Assembly: GCA_902761225.1 (NCBI GenBank)
Contig: CACWJQ010000006.1
Span: 29,231-93,230 of the forward strand
Direction of reading: 5' to 3'
Origin: an uncultured Lachnospiraceae bacterium
GTDB taxonomy: Bacteria; Bacillota; Clostridia; Lachnospirales; Lachnospiraceae
DNA: 64,000 nt
The translations under genes and the position numbers were made by a program. Position 1 is the stretch's first letter, and each line of letters opens with the position of its first letter. The notes beneath the pieces were generated by a model. It was not told the origin of the DNA. It saw only the letters and a program-made list of their open reading frames with translations, and made no database searches. Below, in pieces: positions 35,031 to 44,102 of the stretch.

Positions 35031-36272
35031 TCAGATATTGGTCTTGACAACCTTTGGTCTGTAGCCTGCCTTTTCAAGTGCATCGATGATCTGAGCCTTA
35101 TGTTCTGTTCCAAATGCTTCAAGAGTAATGCGAAGCTCAACGGCAGCATTTCTGTTGATTGATACAAACTGATTGATTGATACAAACTGATTGTGCTCGA
35201 GCTTGATAACGTTTCCGCCCTGCTCCGCAAGTATTCCTGATACCTTGGCAAGCATGCCCGGCTTATCGGGAAGAAGTACGGATACGGTGAAGATCCTGTC
35301 TCTTGCAATGAGGCCGTTCTGGACAACAGAGCTCATGGTGATGACATCCATGTTACCTCCGGAAAGAATTGAGACAACCTTCCTGCCTTCTGCCTTCATA
35401 TGCTTAAGTGCAGCTACAGTGAGAAGTCCGGAGTTTTCTACTACCATCTTATGGTTTTCCACCATATCCAGGAAGCATACGACCAGCTCGGAATCCTCTA
35501 CAGTGATGATATCATCAAGATTCTGCTTAAGATAAGGGAAAAGCTTCTCTCCGGGTGTCTTGACCGCAGTACCGTCTGCTATGGTATTGACTCCCTCAAG
35601 AGTAACGACCTTATCAGCTTCAAAGGAAGCCTTCAGGCATGCAGCTCCTGCAGGTTCAACACCTATCACCCTGATCTTGGGATTAAGAAGCTTTGCAAGA
35701 GTTGAAACACCGGTTGCAAGTCCGCCTCCTCCGATAGGTACCAGTATATAGTCAACAAGAGGAAGCTCCCTTACGATCTCCATGGCAATGGAGCCCTGAC
35801 CTGTAGCAACTCTCAGATCGTCAAAGGGATGGATAAAGGTGTAGCCCTTTTCTGCTGCAAGCTCAAGCGCCTTGGCACACGCTTCATCATATACATCTCC
35901 GTACAGAATAACCTCGGCTCCGTATCCCTTGGTGCGGTTAACCTTGATAAGAGGTGTCGTGGTAGGCATTACGATAACTGCCTTTGCACCGTATGCTTTT
36001 GCGGCATATGCAACGCCCTGTGCATGATTTCCCGCAGATGCGGTTATAAGTCCCTTGGCTCTCTCCTCATCGGTAAGAGTGCTTATGGTATAGTATGCGC
36101 CTCTGAGCTTGTATGCTCCTGTAAGCTGCATATTCTCAGGCTTAAGGTAAACCTTATTGCCTGTCACATTTGAAAAATACTCAGAGTAAATGAGCTTGGT
36201 CTCTCTTGTAACCTTGGAAACTATCTCAGATGCCTCTTCAAAAGTCTCAAGAGTCAGCATTTCTTTTGCCAT
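35031..36272 (-). CDS. ilvA: Threonine ammonia-lyase with C-terminal ACT domain
   Basis: 413 residues. The PLP fold is shown by YLKPENMQLTGAYKLRGA (Lys of the Schiff base), ASAGNHAQGVAYAA, the phosphate-binding GGGGLATG and the C-terminal SGGN. A single ACT domain (~330-413) begins VSVLLPDKPGMLAKVSGIL. It deaminates threonine to 2-oxobutyrate, for isoleucine synthesis or threonine catabolism; distinguishing IlvA from TdcB by sequence alone is uncertain. The ACT domain contains a tandem repetition of QFVSIN (residues 362-373) from an 18-bp duplication. It lies within the ftsY-ylxM interval, interrupting the normal block. Confidence 0.92.
   Translation of the reverse strand: MAKEMLTLETFEEASEIVSKVTRETKLIYSEYFSNVTGNKVYLKPENMQLTGAYKLRGAYYTISTLTDEERAKGLITASAGNHAQGVAYAAKAYGAKAVIVMPTTTPLIKVNRTKGYGAEVILYGDVYDEACAKALELAAEKGYTFIHPFDDLRVATGQGSIAMEIVRELPLVDYILVPIGGGGLATGVSTLAKLLNPKIRVIGVEPAGAACLKASFEADKVVTLEGVNTIADGTAVKTPGEKLFPYLKQNLDDIITVEDSELVVCFLDMVENHKMVVENSGLLTVAALKHMKAEGRKVVSILSGGNMDVITMSSVVQNGLIARDRIFTVSVLLPDKPGMLAKVSGILAEQGGNVIKLEHNQFVSINQFVSINRNAAVELRITLEAFGTEHKAQIIDALEKAGYRPKVVKTNI
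35155..35193. repeat. 18-bp tandem duplication inside ilvA
   Basis: Positions 35155-35193 read as 2.2 copies of an 18-bp unit with no mismatches (each position matches the one 18 bases later from 35155 to 35175). It is in frame and adds QFVSIN. Perfect identity suggests a recent slippage event or a sequencing/assembly duplication. Confidence 0.9.
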
Positions 36273-36303
36273 TACCGTAAATCCTCCAACTTCCCATAAA
36301 TAA

Positions 36304-36337
36304 ACCGGCAGAACAGACTGCCTTAAGCAGCGCCGGT
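36304..36337 (-). terminator. Possible terminator after ftsY
   Basis: On the minus strand, ACCGGC and GCCGGT (6 bp) flank a second hairpin (CTGC...GCAG), followed by TTATTTAT. It lies 32 nt past the ftsY stop and 31 nt upstream of the ilvA coding region. The T-tail is imperfect, so this is moderate. Confidence 0.45.
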
Positions 36338-36369
36338 ATTTTACCGAACAGATCCCGAAAAAACTTACA

Positions 36370-37434
36370 TCAGGTCACATCATCTGCAGTTTCAACATCG
36401 AATATGGCATTGACGAAATCAGACGCATTGAACTTCTGCAGGTCTTCGATCTTCTCACCGACGCCTATATACTTAACGGGTATTCCCATCTGAGCCTGTA
36501 TCGCAATGGCGATACCGCCTTTAGCGGTTCCATCCATCTTGGTAAGTATGATACCTGAAAGCGGTGCCGCTTCATTGAATTCCCTTGCCTGATTGAGGGC
36601 GTTCTGACCGGTGGTCGCATCAAGCACCAGCAGATTCTCACGGTTCATCTTGGCGAGCTCATCCATAAGATTCTTCTTGTTGTGGAGCCTGCCTGCGGTA
36701 TCTATGATCAGAACATCCGTGCCTCTTGCTCTTGCAGCATTACATGCATCATATACCACGCTGGCGGGATCCTGTCCGTCCTTGCCGGTTACTATCTGTA
36801 CTCCGCTCCTCTCAGCCCATACCTTGAGCTGATCTTCCGCTGCAGCCCTGAATGTATCTGCGCCTGCCACAAGCACCTTCTTGCCCATGAGAGAAAGCTT
36901 TGATGAGAGCTTTCCGATGGTGGTGGTCTTGCCTACACCGTTAACGCCTATAACGAATACAACTGAGGTCATATCCTCGAACTTATACTCGTTCTCACCG
37001 GTCTCCATTCTGGACCTGATGGAATCGATAAGAAGATTCCTGCAGTCTGCCCTGGACTTAAGATGCTGTTCCTTAACCTTATCCCTCAGCTCATCCAGTA
37101 TCTCTTCCGTAATGACAGCGCCTACATCAGCCCCTATGAGGAATTCCTCAAGCTCATCGTAGAAATCATCGTCGATCTCCGAAGCGGTAAATATCGCCGA
37201 AAGTCCCGCTGAGAAGTTCTCTCTGGTGCGGGTCATTCCGGTCTTAAGTCTCTCAAACAGAGCCTGTTTGTTCTCGTCCTTATACAGTCTTCCGTCTACC
37301 GGAGTCTCTTCATGAAGTTCCCTGGCAATAGGGTCCTTCTCCGCCTCATCCGCGATAGCCGTAAGCTTTGCAAGAGCCTCGGCGTAATCGTTATTTGCGG
37401 GCTGTTGTTCTTTTTTTCTGCTAAAAAAACCCAT
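36370..37434 (-). CDS. ftsY: Signal recognition particle receptor FtsY
   Basis: 354 residues. A short charged N-terminal A-region (MGFFSRKKEQQPANN) is followed by an N domain and a G domain: GVNGVGKTTTIGKL, DTAGRLHNKKNLMDEL, TKMDGTAKGG. It docks Ffh-ribosome complexes at the membrane. It directly follows smc with an 11-nt gap, as in other Firmicutes. Confidence 0.97.
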   Translation of the reverse strand: MGFFSRKKEQQPANNDYAEALAKLTAIADEAEKDPIARELHEETPVDGRLYKDENKQALFERLKTGMTRTRENFSAGLSAIFTASEIDDDFYDELEEFLIGADVGAVITEEILDELRDKVKEQHLKSRADCRNLLIDSIRSRMETGENEYKFEDMTSVVFVIGVNGVGKTTTIGKLSSKLSLMGKKVLVAGADTFRAAAEDQLKVWAERSGVQIVTGKDGQDPASVVYDACNAARARGTDVLIIDTAGRLHNKKNLMDELAKMNRENLLVLDATTGQNALNQAREFNEAAPLSGIILTKMDGTAKGGIAIAIQAQMGIPVKYIGVGEKIEDLQKFNASDFVNAIFDVETADDVT

Positions 37435-37445
37435 AATCTGCTTTC

Positions 37446-40400
37446 TCAGTCATCCAGTTCGGATTCGATCATATTGACAGCAACCTGCGAGGATACACCC
37501 TTTTCCTGCATGGTAATACCGTAGAGTCTGTCAACCTGCTCCATGGTACCTCTTCTGTGTGTGATACAGATGAACTGTGTGTTCTTGGTAAGCTTGTGAA
37601 GATACTTGGCGAATCTTCCTACGTTGTTGTCATCAAGCGCAGCTTCTATCTCATCGAGGAGACAGAAAGGTGAAGGCTTCAGATTCTGAATAGCGAAGAG
37701 AAGTGCTATTGCGGAGAGTGCCTTCTCACCGCCGGACAGCTGCATCATGTTCTGAAGCTTCTTGCCGGGGGGCTGTGCCGAAATATTGATACCGCATTCA
37801 AGTATGTCCTCATCGTCCTGAAGTGACAGTGAGCCCTGGCCGCCTCCGAACAGTTCCTTGAATACCTTGTCGTATTCTTCATTGATCATCTTGAACTTCT
37901 CGGTAAACTGGGCTCTCATGTTCTCGTCCAGCTCCTCGATGATCTTCTTAAGGGTATCGGCAGCTTCGATGAGATCGTCATGCTGTGTCTTCATGGACTC
38001 GTATCTCTCCGATACTTCCTTGTACTCTTCTATAGCTCCGACATTGACGTCTCCGAGCTTCTTGATCTTATCCCTCACTTCAGCGGCATCGCGCTTAAGA
38101 ACCGTAAGATCGTTAAGAGATTCATCTCTCATCTCTGCGGCCTGACTTAAGGTTATCTCATACTCCTGCCACATGTAATTGATACGGATCTCCATGGTCT
38201 CATTGGCCTTATCCCTCTGTGTGGTAAGACGGTTGACCTCTTTATCAAGGGAGGACATCTTCTCCTGGAGTTTCTCGGTGTTTTCAAAGAAGCCCTTCTG
38301 CCTTGTTGAAAGTTCTTCTTTTCTTGAAAGGGAGTTCTTGAGAAGCTCTGCTGACTTCTCCTGTTCCGTATAGGAAGCCTCTATGGTCTTCCTAATCTCT
38401 CCTATCTGTTCTTCCTTCTCGGAAATAGCGGTGTTATTGGACTCTATTGATGCGGTAAGGCTTTCCATCTCGGAGGATGCACCTGCAAGTGATTCCTCTA
38501 CACGGTTAAGGTTAGCCTGCTTGAAGTCCTTGGCCTGTTTCATCTTCTGGACTTCAACTTCCCACTCGTTGACTCTGGCTGCGGCTTCGGTCTCTTCAGC
38601 CTGCCTGTCCTTCAGCATCTCATTAAGATCCTGCTCTTCCTCGCGGAGACGCTTTTCCCTGTTCTCGCTTTCCTTCAGGATCTCTGCAGCCTCATCCCTT
38701 GCGGTATGTGCCTGTGCTATCTCCATCTCGATATTCTGCTGTTCGGTCTTAAGAGATATGGCATTTTCGCTTTCCTCATTGAACCTGTCGCGCTCTGACT
38801 GAAGCGAAAGTCTTGCCGTATTCTGCTCTATAACCTTGTTCTGGATGTCGAACTTTATCTTGTCGAGTTCTGTTCTGGAGTTATTCCTGTTCTCCCTGGT
38901 CTCTGCGATCTCTTTCTGAAGTCTTTCGATATCTTCGGAAAGCTTTGCAACCTTCTTCTTAAGATCACCGATCTCTCTGCTCTTTCCGAGGAAGTTGCTG
39001 TTGTTCCTGAAAGCACCGCCGCTGATGGCACCGCCCGGCATGAGCAGTTCGCCTTCAAGAGTAACGATCCTGAGAGTGTAATTGAACTTCCTGGCAGCCC
39101 TTGTTGCATTGTCCATATTGTCTGCAACAATGAACCTGCCCAGAAGGCTCTTTATGATATTGCGGAATTCTTCATCCGTTTCAACAATATCGCTTGCAAG
39201 TCCCAGCATGCCCGGCTCGTTGAGAGCATCCTTGGCCTTCAGCTCCTGAGGGTCCCTGACTGAATCCAGGGGAAGGAATGTAGCCCTTCCGAGTCTTCCC
39301 TCCTTGAGGAAGGTGATCATCTTCTTGGCAGTCTCTTCATCCCTTGTTACGATATTCTGGATATTACCGCCGAGAGCTGTCTCTATCGCGGTCTCGTATT
39401 TTTTCTCAACCTTGATTATATCGGCAACAACACCGATGATGCCTTTATTGGAGCTCTTCTGCTCCATGATCTTCTTTACCGAGTTGCCGTATCCTTCATA
39501 AGCCTCTGCAATGTCCTGAAGAGCCTGATATCTGGAATTTTCCTTGTGGTATTCTTCCTGAAGGGTTCTGAGCTCAGCATCCTTATTGGTAAGCTGTTCA
39601 CGGAGACCGCCGACCCTGGTCTCAAGCTCAGAAGCAGTCTTATTCATTTCCGCGATCTCGGCACTGACCTTCTCAAAAGCCTCTTCATACTGCTTGATGG
39701 TATCTTCTCTTGCTTCCTCGTCGGAACGTGCCCTTAAGAGCTTGCTCTGAAGCTCTGCCTTACGAAGCTCTATCTGCTGCATCACGGCATCGTAATGGCT
39801 GATGCGTCCCTGTATCTCGGAACGCTTCTTGAGTTCATCCATTATGCCCGCTGCATGCTCTTCTATTTTGGTATTAAGATCCTGAATGGCATCCTGTGCC
39901 TTATCGAGGGCTTCCTTTCTTGATGCAGCTTCGGTCTCTACCTTGGCAGCCTGTTCTTCCTCAGATTCAGAATCGGCAAGTATTGCATCCTTCTCACTCT
40001 GATACTTCTCAATCTCAAGAGTAAGAGCTTCTTTTCTCTCTGAAAAATGGGTGATATTCTCCTTGCTGGACTTTATCTGTTCCTTCAGGAGTTCTATGGA
40101 AGATTCAAGCTTCTGCCTGCTGGAATCCGCACCCGAAACAAGCTCCCTTGCCTTTTCGATGGCTTCTTCAAGATCCTCCATCTCAAGCTGGACGCTGTTA
40201 TAATCTTCCTTGACCTTATTGTATTCTTTGGTGGTGGAATCAAGATCCCCCGATGCAACATCAAGTCTGCCCTGTAGTTCTGCCGCAGTCTTTTTCAGGG
40301 ACTCATTTTCCAGAAGGAATGAATTGACATCTATGGTCTTAAGTTCATCCTTGTATTTGAGCCATTCTTTGGCCTTCGCGGACTGTCTTTCAAGAGGTCC

Positions 40401-41006
40401 TATCTGCCTTTCCAGCTCCGCAAGGATATCATTGACTCTTACAAGATTATTCTGTTCATTGTCAAGCTTCTTAAGGGCTGCGCTCTTGCGGTATTTGAAC
40501 TTGACTATACCGGCAGCTTCATCAAAGAGTTCTCTTCTTTCCTCGGGCTTGCCGGAAAGGATCTTGTCGATCTGTCCCTGTCCGATTATCGAGTAGCCTT
40601 CCTTACCGATACCGGTATCAAAAAAGAGCTCATTTACATCCTTGAGCCTGCATGGTGAACCGTTGAGAAGATATTCGCTTTCACCGGAACGGTAAAGTCT
40701 TCTCGCAACGGTAACTTCTTCAAATGAGATATTCAGTGCATGATCGGAATTATCGAGAGTTATGGCAACATATGCATAGCTCAGCGGCTTTCTGGTCTGC
40801 GTACCTGCAAATATGACATCCTGCATGGAACCGCCACGCAGCTGCTTTACGCTCTGCTCACCGAGAACCCACCTTACCGCATCGGCTATATTACTCTTAC
40901 CGGATCCGTTAGGTCCTACGATTCCCGTTACACCCTCGTGAAAAAGAAGAACGGTCTTGACCGCAAAAGACTTAAATCCCTGTATTTCAATACTCTTAAG
41001 AAACAT
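37446..41006 (-). CDS. smc: Chromosome segregation ATPase SMC
   Basis: 1186 residues, the normal length. Walker A GPNGSGKSNI is at ~32-41, two long Glu/Lys-rich coiled coils (about 170-500 and 680-1030) flank a hinge (~510-670), and the C-terminal head has LSGGEKALSAIALLFAIQ and Walker B FCLLDEIEAALDD. It organises and segregates the chromosome with ScpA/ScpB. The start at 41006 overlaps rnc by 11 bp. Confidence 0.98.
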   Translation of the reverse strand: MFLKSIEIQGFKSFAVKTVLLFHEGVTGIVGPNGSGKSNIADAVRWVLGEQSVKQLRGGSMQDVIFAGTQTRKPLSYAYVAITLDNSDHALNISFEEVTVARRLYRSGESEYLLNGSPCRLKDVNELFFDTGIGKEGYSIIGQGQIDKILSGKPEERRELFDEAAGIVKFKYRKSAALKKLDNEQNNLVRVNDILAELERQIGPLERQSAKAKEWLKYKDELKTIDVNSFLLENESLKKTAAELQGRLDVASGDLDSTTKEYNKVKEDYNSVQLEMEDLEEAIEKARELVSGADSSRQKLESSIELLKEQIKSSKENITHFSERKEALTLEIEKYQSEKDAILADSESEEEQAAKVETEAASRKEALDKAQDAIQDLNTKIEEHAAGIMDELKKRSEIQGRISHYDAVMQQIELRKAELQSKLLRARSDEEAREDTIKQYEEAFEKVSAEIAEMNKTASELETRVGGLREQLTNKDAELRTLQEEYHKENSRYQALQDIAEAYEGYGNSVKKIMEQKSSNKGIIGVVADIIKVEKKYETAIETALGGNIQNIVTRDEETAKKMITFLKEGRLGRATFLPLDSVRDPQELKAKDALNEPGMLGLASDIVETDEEFRNIIKSLLGRFIVADNMDNATRAARKFNYTLRIVTLEGELLMPGGAISGGAFRNNSNFLGKSREIGDLKKKVAKLSEDIERLQKEIAETRENRNNSRTELDKIKFDIQNKVIEQNTARLSLQSERDRFNEESENAISLKTEQQNIEMEIAQAHTARDEAAEILKESENREKRLREEEQDLNEMLKDRQAEETEAAARVNEWEVEVQKMKQAKDFKQANLNRVEESLAGASSEMESLTASIESNNTAISEKEEQIGEIRKTIEASYTEQEKSAELLKNSLSRKEELSTRQKGFFENTEKLQEKMSSLDKEVNRLTTQRDKANETMEIRINYMWQEYEITLSQAAEMRDESLNDLTVLKRDAAEVRDKIKKLGDVNVGAIEEYKEVSERYESMKTQHDDLIEAADTLKKIIEELDENMRAQFTEKFKMINEEYDKVFKELFGGGQGSLSLQDDEDILECGINISAQPPGKKLQNMMQLSGGEKALSAIALLFAIQNLKPSPFCLLDEIEAALDDNNVGRFAKYLHKLTKNTQFICITHRRGTMEQVDRLYGITMQEKGVSSQVAVNMIESELDD

Positions 41007-41700
41007 TTGTACTCCTGACGTTCAGTGCCAATAATGCTTTATATGCAGCCTCCTGCTGTGAAGCCTTCTTGCTGCGTCCAATGCCTTCGGCAGTGATCTC
41101 ACCGCCTATAAGGACTCTGGAGCGGAATACCTTCTCGTTGTTCGCTCCTGTTTCCTCTTCAGTGACATATTCAAGCTCCTTTTTCAGATTGCGGGCAACA
41201 TACTCCTGCAGGTTGCTTTTTGAATCAAAAAAGAGCTGCTTATTTTCCAGATCCGACAGTATGAATCTGTGGATAAATTCTCTGGCCTTATCAAATCCGC
41301 CATCAAGAAAGATAGCGCCTACGATAGCTTCCATAACATCGGAGATGATACTGTCCCTCTCCCTGCCTCCGGTCCTTTCTTCGCCCTTTCCGAGTCTTAC
41401 AAAGGAACCCAGCTTAATATCCCTGGCGCAGAATGCAAGGGAAGGTTCGCAAACCATTGACGCTCGTATCTTGGACAGTTCTCCTTCCTTCTTATCGGGA
41501 TACCTTCCGTAGAGAAACTCGCTGCTCACACTTTCAAGAACGGCGTCACCCAGGAATTCGAGTCTCTCGTAATCCCCGCAGCGGCCTATGAGCTGTTCAT
41601 TACAGAAGGATGAATGAGTCAGCGCCTGAAGTATCAGCGACTCATCCCTGAATGTATATCCTATAAGTTTCTGCAATTCCCGGATATCTGAACCATCCAT
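40996..41700 (-). CDS. rnc: Ribonuclease III
   Basis: 234 residues. The catalytic motif ERLEFLGDAVLE (~44-55) and later Asp/Glu metal ligands (SDVMEAIVGAIFLDGG) are present, and the C-terminal dsRBD (~160-230) includes GRSKKASQQEAAYKALL. It cuts dsRNA in rRNA processing. It overlaps smc by 11 bp and is separated from acpP by a hairpin region of ~97 nt. Confidence 0.97.
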   Translation of the reverse strand: MDGSDIRELQKLIGYTFRDESLILQALTHSSFCNEQLIGRCGDYERLEFLGDAVLESVSSEFLYGRYPDKKEGELSKIRASMVCEPSLAFCARDIKLGSFVRLGKGEERTGGRERDSIISDVMEAIVGAIFLDGGFDKAREFIHRFILSDLENKQLFFDSKSNLQEYVARNLKKELEYVTEEETGANNEKVFRSRVLIGGEITAEGIGRSKKASQQEAAYKALLALNVRSTNVS

Positions 41701-41712
41701 AATACTTACTCC

Positions 41713-41775
41713 AAAAAATATCCCGAGAGGCGTTTGACAATGCCAGGAACTTCAGCTAGCAAGCACCTTTCGGGA
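41713..41775 (-). terminator. Possible terminator between acpP and rnc
   Basis: On the minus strand, TCCCGAAAGGTG and CGCCTCTCGGGA can pair around an internal hairpin-forming loop, followed by TATTTTTTGG. This long-armed structure is located between acpP and rnc, so it may reduce rnc-smc expression relative to acpP. The stem contains small internal mismatches. Confidence 0.5.
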
Positions 41776-41797
41776 CAATTATCACTTCATTTTGGGA

Positions 41798-42037
41798 TCA
41801 ATCGTTGCCGGAAAGAGCAGCCTTGATCATCTCAACTGCTTCGCCTACGGTAGAGATCTTCTCTGCACTCTCCTCAGGGATCTTGATATCGAACGCATCC
41901 TCGAGTCCCATGATGATCTGATACACATCGAGAGAGTCTGCACCAAGATCGTCAGTGAATGTGGACTGAAGAGTTATCTCTTCAGGATCAACATTGAGAA
42001 CCTCGGCAATGATTGTTTTAAGTTTTTCGAATTCCAT
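41798..42037 (-). CDS. acpP: Acyl carrier protein
   Basis: 79 residues, strongly acidic. The phosphopantetheine attachment Ser is in [14 protein letters not shown]. It carries the growing acyl chain in fatty acid synthesis. Downstream of plsX with an 11-nt gap, and preceded by AAGGAGG. Other fab genes are not in this window. Confidence 0.96.
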   Translation of the reverse strand: MEFEKLKTIIAEVLNVDPEEITLQSTFTDDLGADSLDVYQIIMGLEDAFDIKIPEESAEKISTVGEAVEMIKAALSGND

Positions 42038-42048
42038 AAAAAGCCTCC

Positions 42049-43065
42049 TTAAATATCTGTAGAAATAGCGAACATTTCCTTAATGTCATCATTTATATTC
42101 TGATCCGCAAACAGTTTGCACTGCAGGATAGAATTGCATATCGATACGGACTTGCTCGATCCGTGTGTCTTGACCAGCAGACCGTTGCATCCAAGAAGAG
42201 GTGCTCCGCCGTACTGATCGGTATCGAACTTCTTAAGAGTCTCCTTAAGTGCAGGCTTTGCAAGCGCAGCACCGATCTTGCTCCTTGTGGAAGACATGAA
42301 GGCTTCCTTCATGGCTTTCAGAAGAGTCTTGCCGACTCCTTCATACATCTTGAGTATCACATTGCCCACAAACGCTTCGCATACAACAACGTCTGCAGCG
42401 CCGTAGGGAATATCTCTTGCCTCAACGCTTCCGATGAAGTTGATCTCGGGAGTTGCCTTAAGCAGCGGGAAGGTCTCCTTGACCAGTGCATTTCCCTTTT
42501 CCTCTTCGGTACCGATGTTGACTATACCCACCCTGGGTCTTGCTATACCGCATGCCTTCTTGACATAAGCCGAACCGATCTTGGCAAACTGCACCAGCTG
42601 TGAAGGTCTCGCATCAACGTTGGCACCGCAGTCAAGCAGAAGGCATCTTCCGTCAATAGTGGGAATGAACGGTGCAAGAGGCGGTCTCTCGACGCCCTTG
42701 ATCCTTCCGACTATTATCTGACCGCCCACAAGGAATGCTCCGGTGGAGCCTGCAGTTACAAGTGCATCACATTTGCCTTCCTTGACCATATACATGCATC
42801 TTACAAGTGATGAATCCTTCTTGGTCCTTACAGCCATTACGGGAGGCTCAGCCATCTCTATCACTTCGGATGCATGGACAACCTCTATGCGGTCGGGATC
42901 GTATGTATACTTGGAAAGTTCCGCTCTAACCGCGTCTTCCTTTCCCACAAGGAATATCTTCATATCCCTGGTCTTACCTATAGCCTCTACAGCTCCCTTT
43001 ACTGTCTCTGCAGGAGCATTGTCTCCGCCCATGGCATCGACAGCTATATTTACACTTTCAGCCAT
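42049..43065 (-). CDS. plsX: Phosphate acyltransferase PlsX
   Basis: About 338 residues. It starts [18 protein letters not shown], the family signature, and has the conserved [21 protein letters not shown] and [12 protein letters not shown] segments. It makes acyl-phosphate from acyl-ACP for PlsY (14078-14764). Start is the ATG at 43065 (GAGGAG 5 nt upstream); a GTG two codons earlier is a poorer choice. It follows rpmF in the usual rpmF-plsX order. Confidence 0.96.
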   Translation of the reverse strand: MAESVNIAVDAMGGDNAPAETVKGAVEAIGKTRDMKIFLVGKEDAVRAELSKYTYDPDRIEVVHASEVIEMAEPPVMAVRTKKDSSLVRCMYMVKEGKCDALVTAGSTGAFLVGGQIIVGRIKGVERPPLAPFIPTIDGRCLLLDCGANVDARPSQLVQFAKIGSAYVKKACGIARPRVGIVNIGTEEEKGNALVKETFPLLKATPEINFIGSVEARDIPYGAADVVVCEAFVGNVILKMYEGVGKTLLKAMKEAFMSSTRSKIGAALAKPALKETLKKFDTDQYGGAPLLGCNGLLVKTHGSSKSVSICNSILQCKLFADQNINDDIKEMFAISTDI

Positions 43066-43199
43066 ACTCACTCCTCATATATAAACAACCACAGTTAAAT
43101 ATACTAGTAGGAAATACAAAAATCAACCGAAAAAGCAAAACAAAAATAGAGCAATGCATAAGCATCGCTCTATCGTTAAAAGCACCATTAAACGGCAGA

Positions 43200-43379
43200 T
43201 CAGTCAGCTTCTACGATCTGCTTCTTGTTGTAAGAACCGCAGTTCTTGCATACTCTGTGAGGAACCATAAGTGATCCGCACTTGCTGCACTTTACGAGAG
43301 TGGGAGCAGACATCTTCCAGTTAGCTCTTCTCTGATCTCTGTGACCTTTGGATGATTTATTCTTAGGGCAAATGGACAT
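43200..43379 (-). CDS. rpmF: 50S ribosomal protein L32
   Basis: 59 residues beginning MSICPKNKSSKGHRDQRRA, with the zinc-ribbon pairs CSKC and CKNC, the zinc-binding (C+) form. The start at 43379 follows AAGGAGG; in-frame upstream ATGs at 43400 and 43445 have no suitable site. It heads the rpmF-plsX-acpP-rnc-smc-ftsY series from a consensus promoter. Confidence 0.97.
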   Translation of the reverse strand: MSICPKNKSSKGHRDQRRANWKMSAPTLVKCSKCGSLMVPHRVCKNCGSYNKKQIVEAD

Positions 43380-43455
43380 TTGAAACACCTCCTTATCCAT
43401 TGAATTTTCTTCACACAATGTGTCATAAAAAAATACCTGCGACACACATCAAATG

Positions 43456-43484
43456 ATTATATAGAGGGTATTACTTTATGTCAA
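43456..43484 (-). promoter_or_regulatory. Consensus sigma-A promoter for rpmF
   Basis: TTGACA (43479-43484) and TATAAT (43456-43461), exactly 17 nt apart on the minus strand: a perfect consensus. It lies about 77 nt from the rpmF start and points away from the plus-strand lipoprotein gene. Confidence 0.92.
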
Positions 43485-43607
43485 GTGATTTTTTAAAAAT
43501 TCACAATGCACTGTTAGCAAATATATCCCATATATGATATTATTACTTCGGTCATATGACACATGTCAATATGCACCATGAAAACAAACAGGAAAAGGCA
43601 GTCTATC

Positions 43608-44102
43608 ATGAAGCATAAAATACTTACCACAGTCTTAATGACGTTAATACTCCTCATAACCTGTGCCTGCGGAAAACAGGCTGAAAACGGTACTGAATCA
43701 GAAGAGATCAAAGCCTTCAGGGAGACCATCGACACATTCAATTCCAGGATAGTTGATATCGATCAGGCCATTAATTCCATAGATACAATGGACCCGTCTT
43801 ATAAGAGCACCATCACAGGTTATCTTACAGACCTTAATACCCTCTTTACGGATTTTGCGGCTGTGGACTTTCCCGATGAATTCAATTACCTCGAACATCT
43901 GTCAGACGAAGCATCCGAGTACATGTCAAAGGCCGTAACAACATATTCAACCATATTCAATGACAGCAGCCTTGATGCCGAAAGCATATCGGTACTCAGG
44001 GAAGAGGCCGACACCAATTATGCCAACGCTTTCAAGAGGATCAAGGTCATAATGACATTCTTAAACGGAGAAGTCTCACAGGATGCTAATGTAAGCCATT
44101 GA
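43608..44102 (+). CDS. Predicted lipoprotein of unknown function
   Basis: 164 residues on the plus strand, divergent from rpmF. MKHKILTTVLMTLILLITCACGKQ is a lipoprotein-type signal (Cys21 followed by Gly-Lys the likely lipidated residue, although the lipobox is imperfect). The mature part is mostly helical, acidic and cysteine-free. AAAAGG lies 9 nt before this ATG; an alternative start at 43578 adds ten residues. A candidate promoter (TTAGCA-18-TATTAT) lies in the divergent gap. The 3' end overlaps the oppositely oriented DUF2752 gene by 17 bp. No family recognised. Confidence 0.7.
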   Translation: MKHKILTTVLMTLILLITCACGKQAENGTESEEIKAFRETIDTFNSRIVDIDQAINSIDTMDPSYKSTITGYLTDLNTLFTDFAAVDFPDEFNYLEHLSDEASEYMSKAVTTYSTIFNDSSLDAESISVLREEADTNYANAFKRIKVIMTFLNGEVSQDANVSH

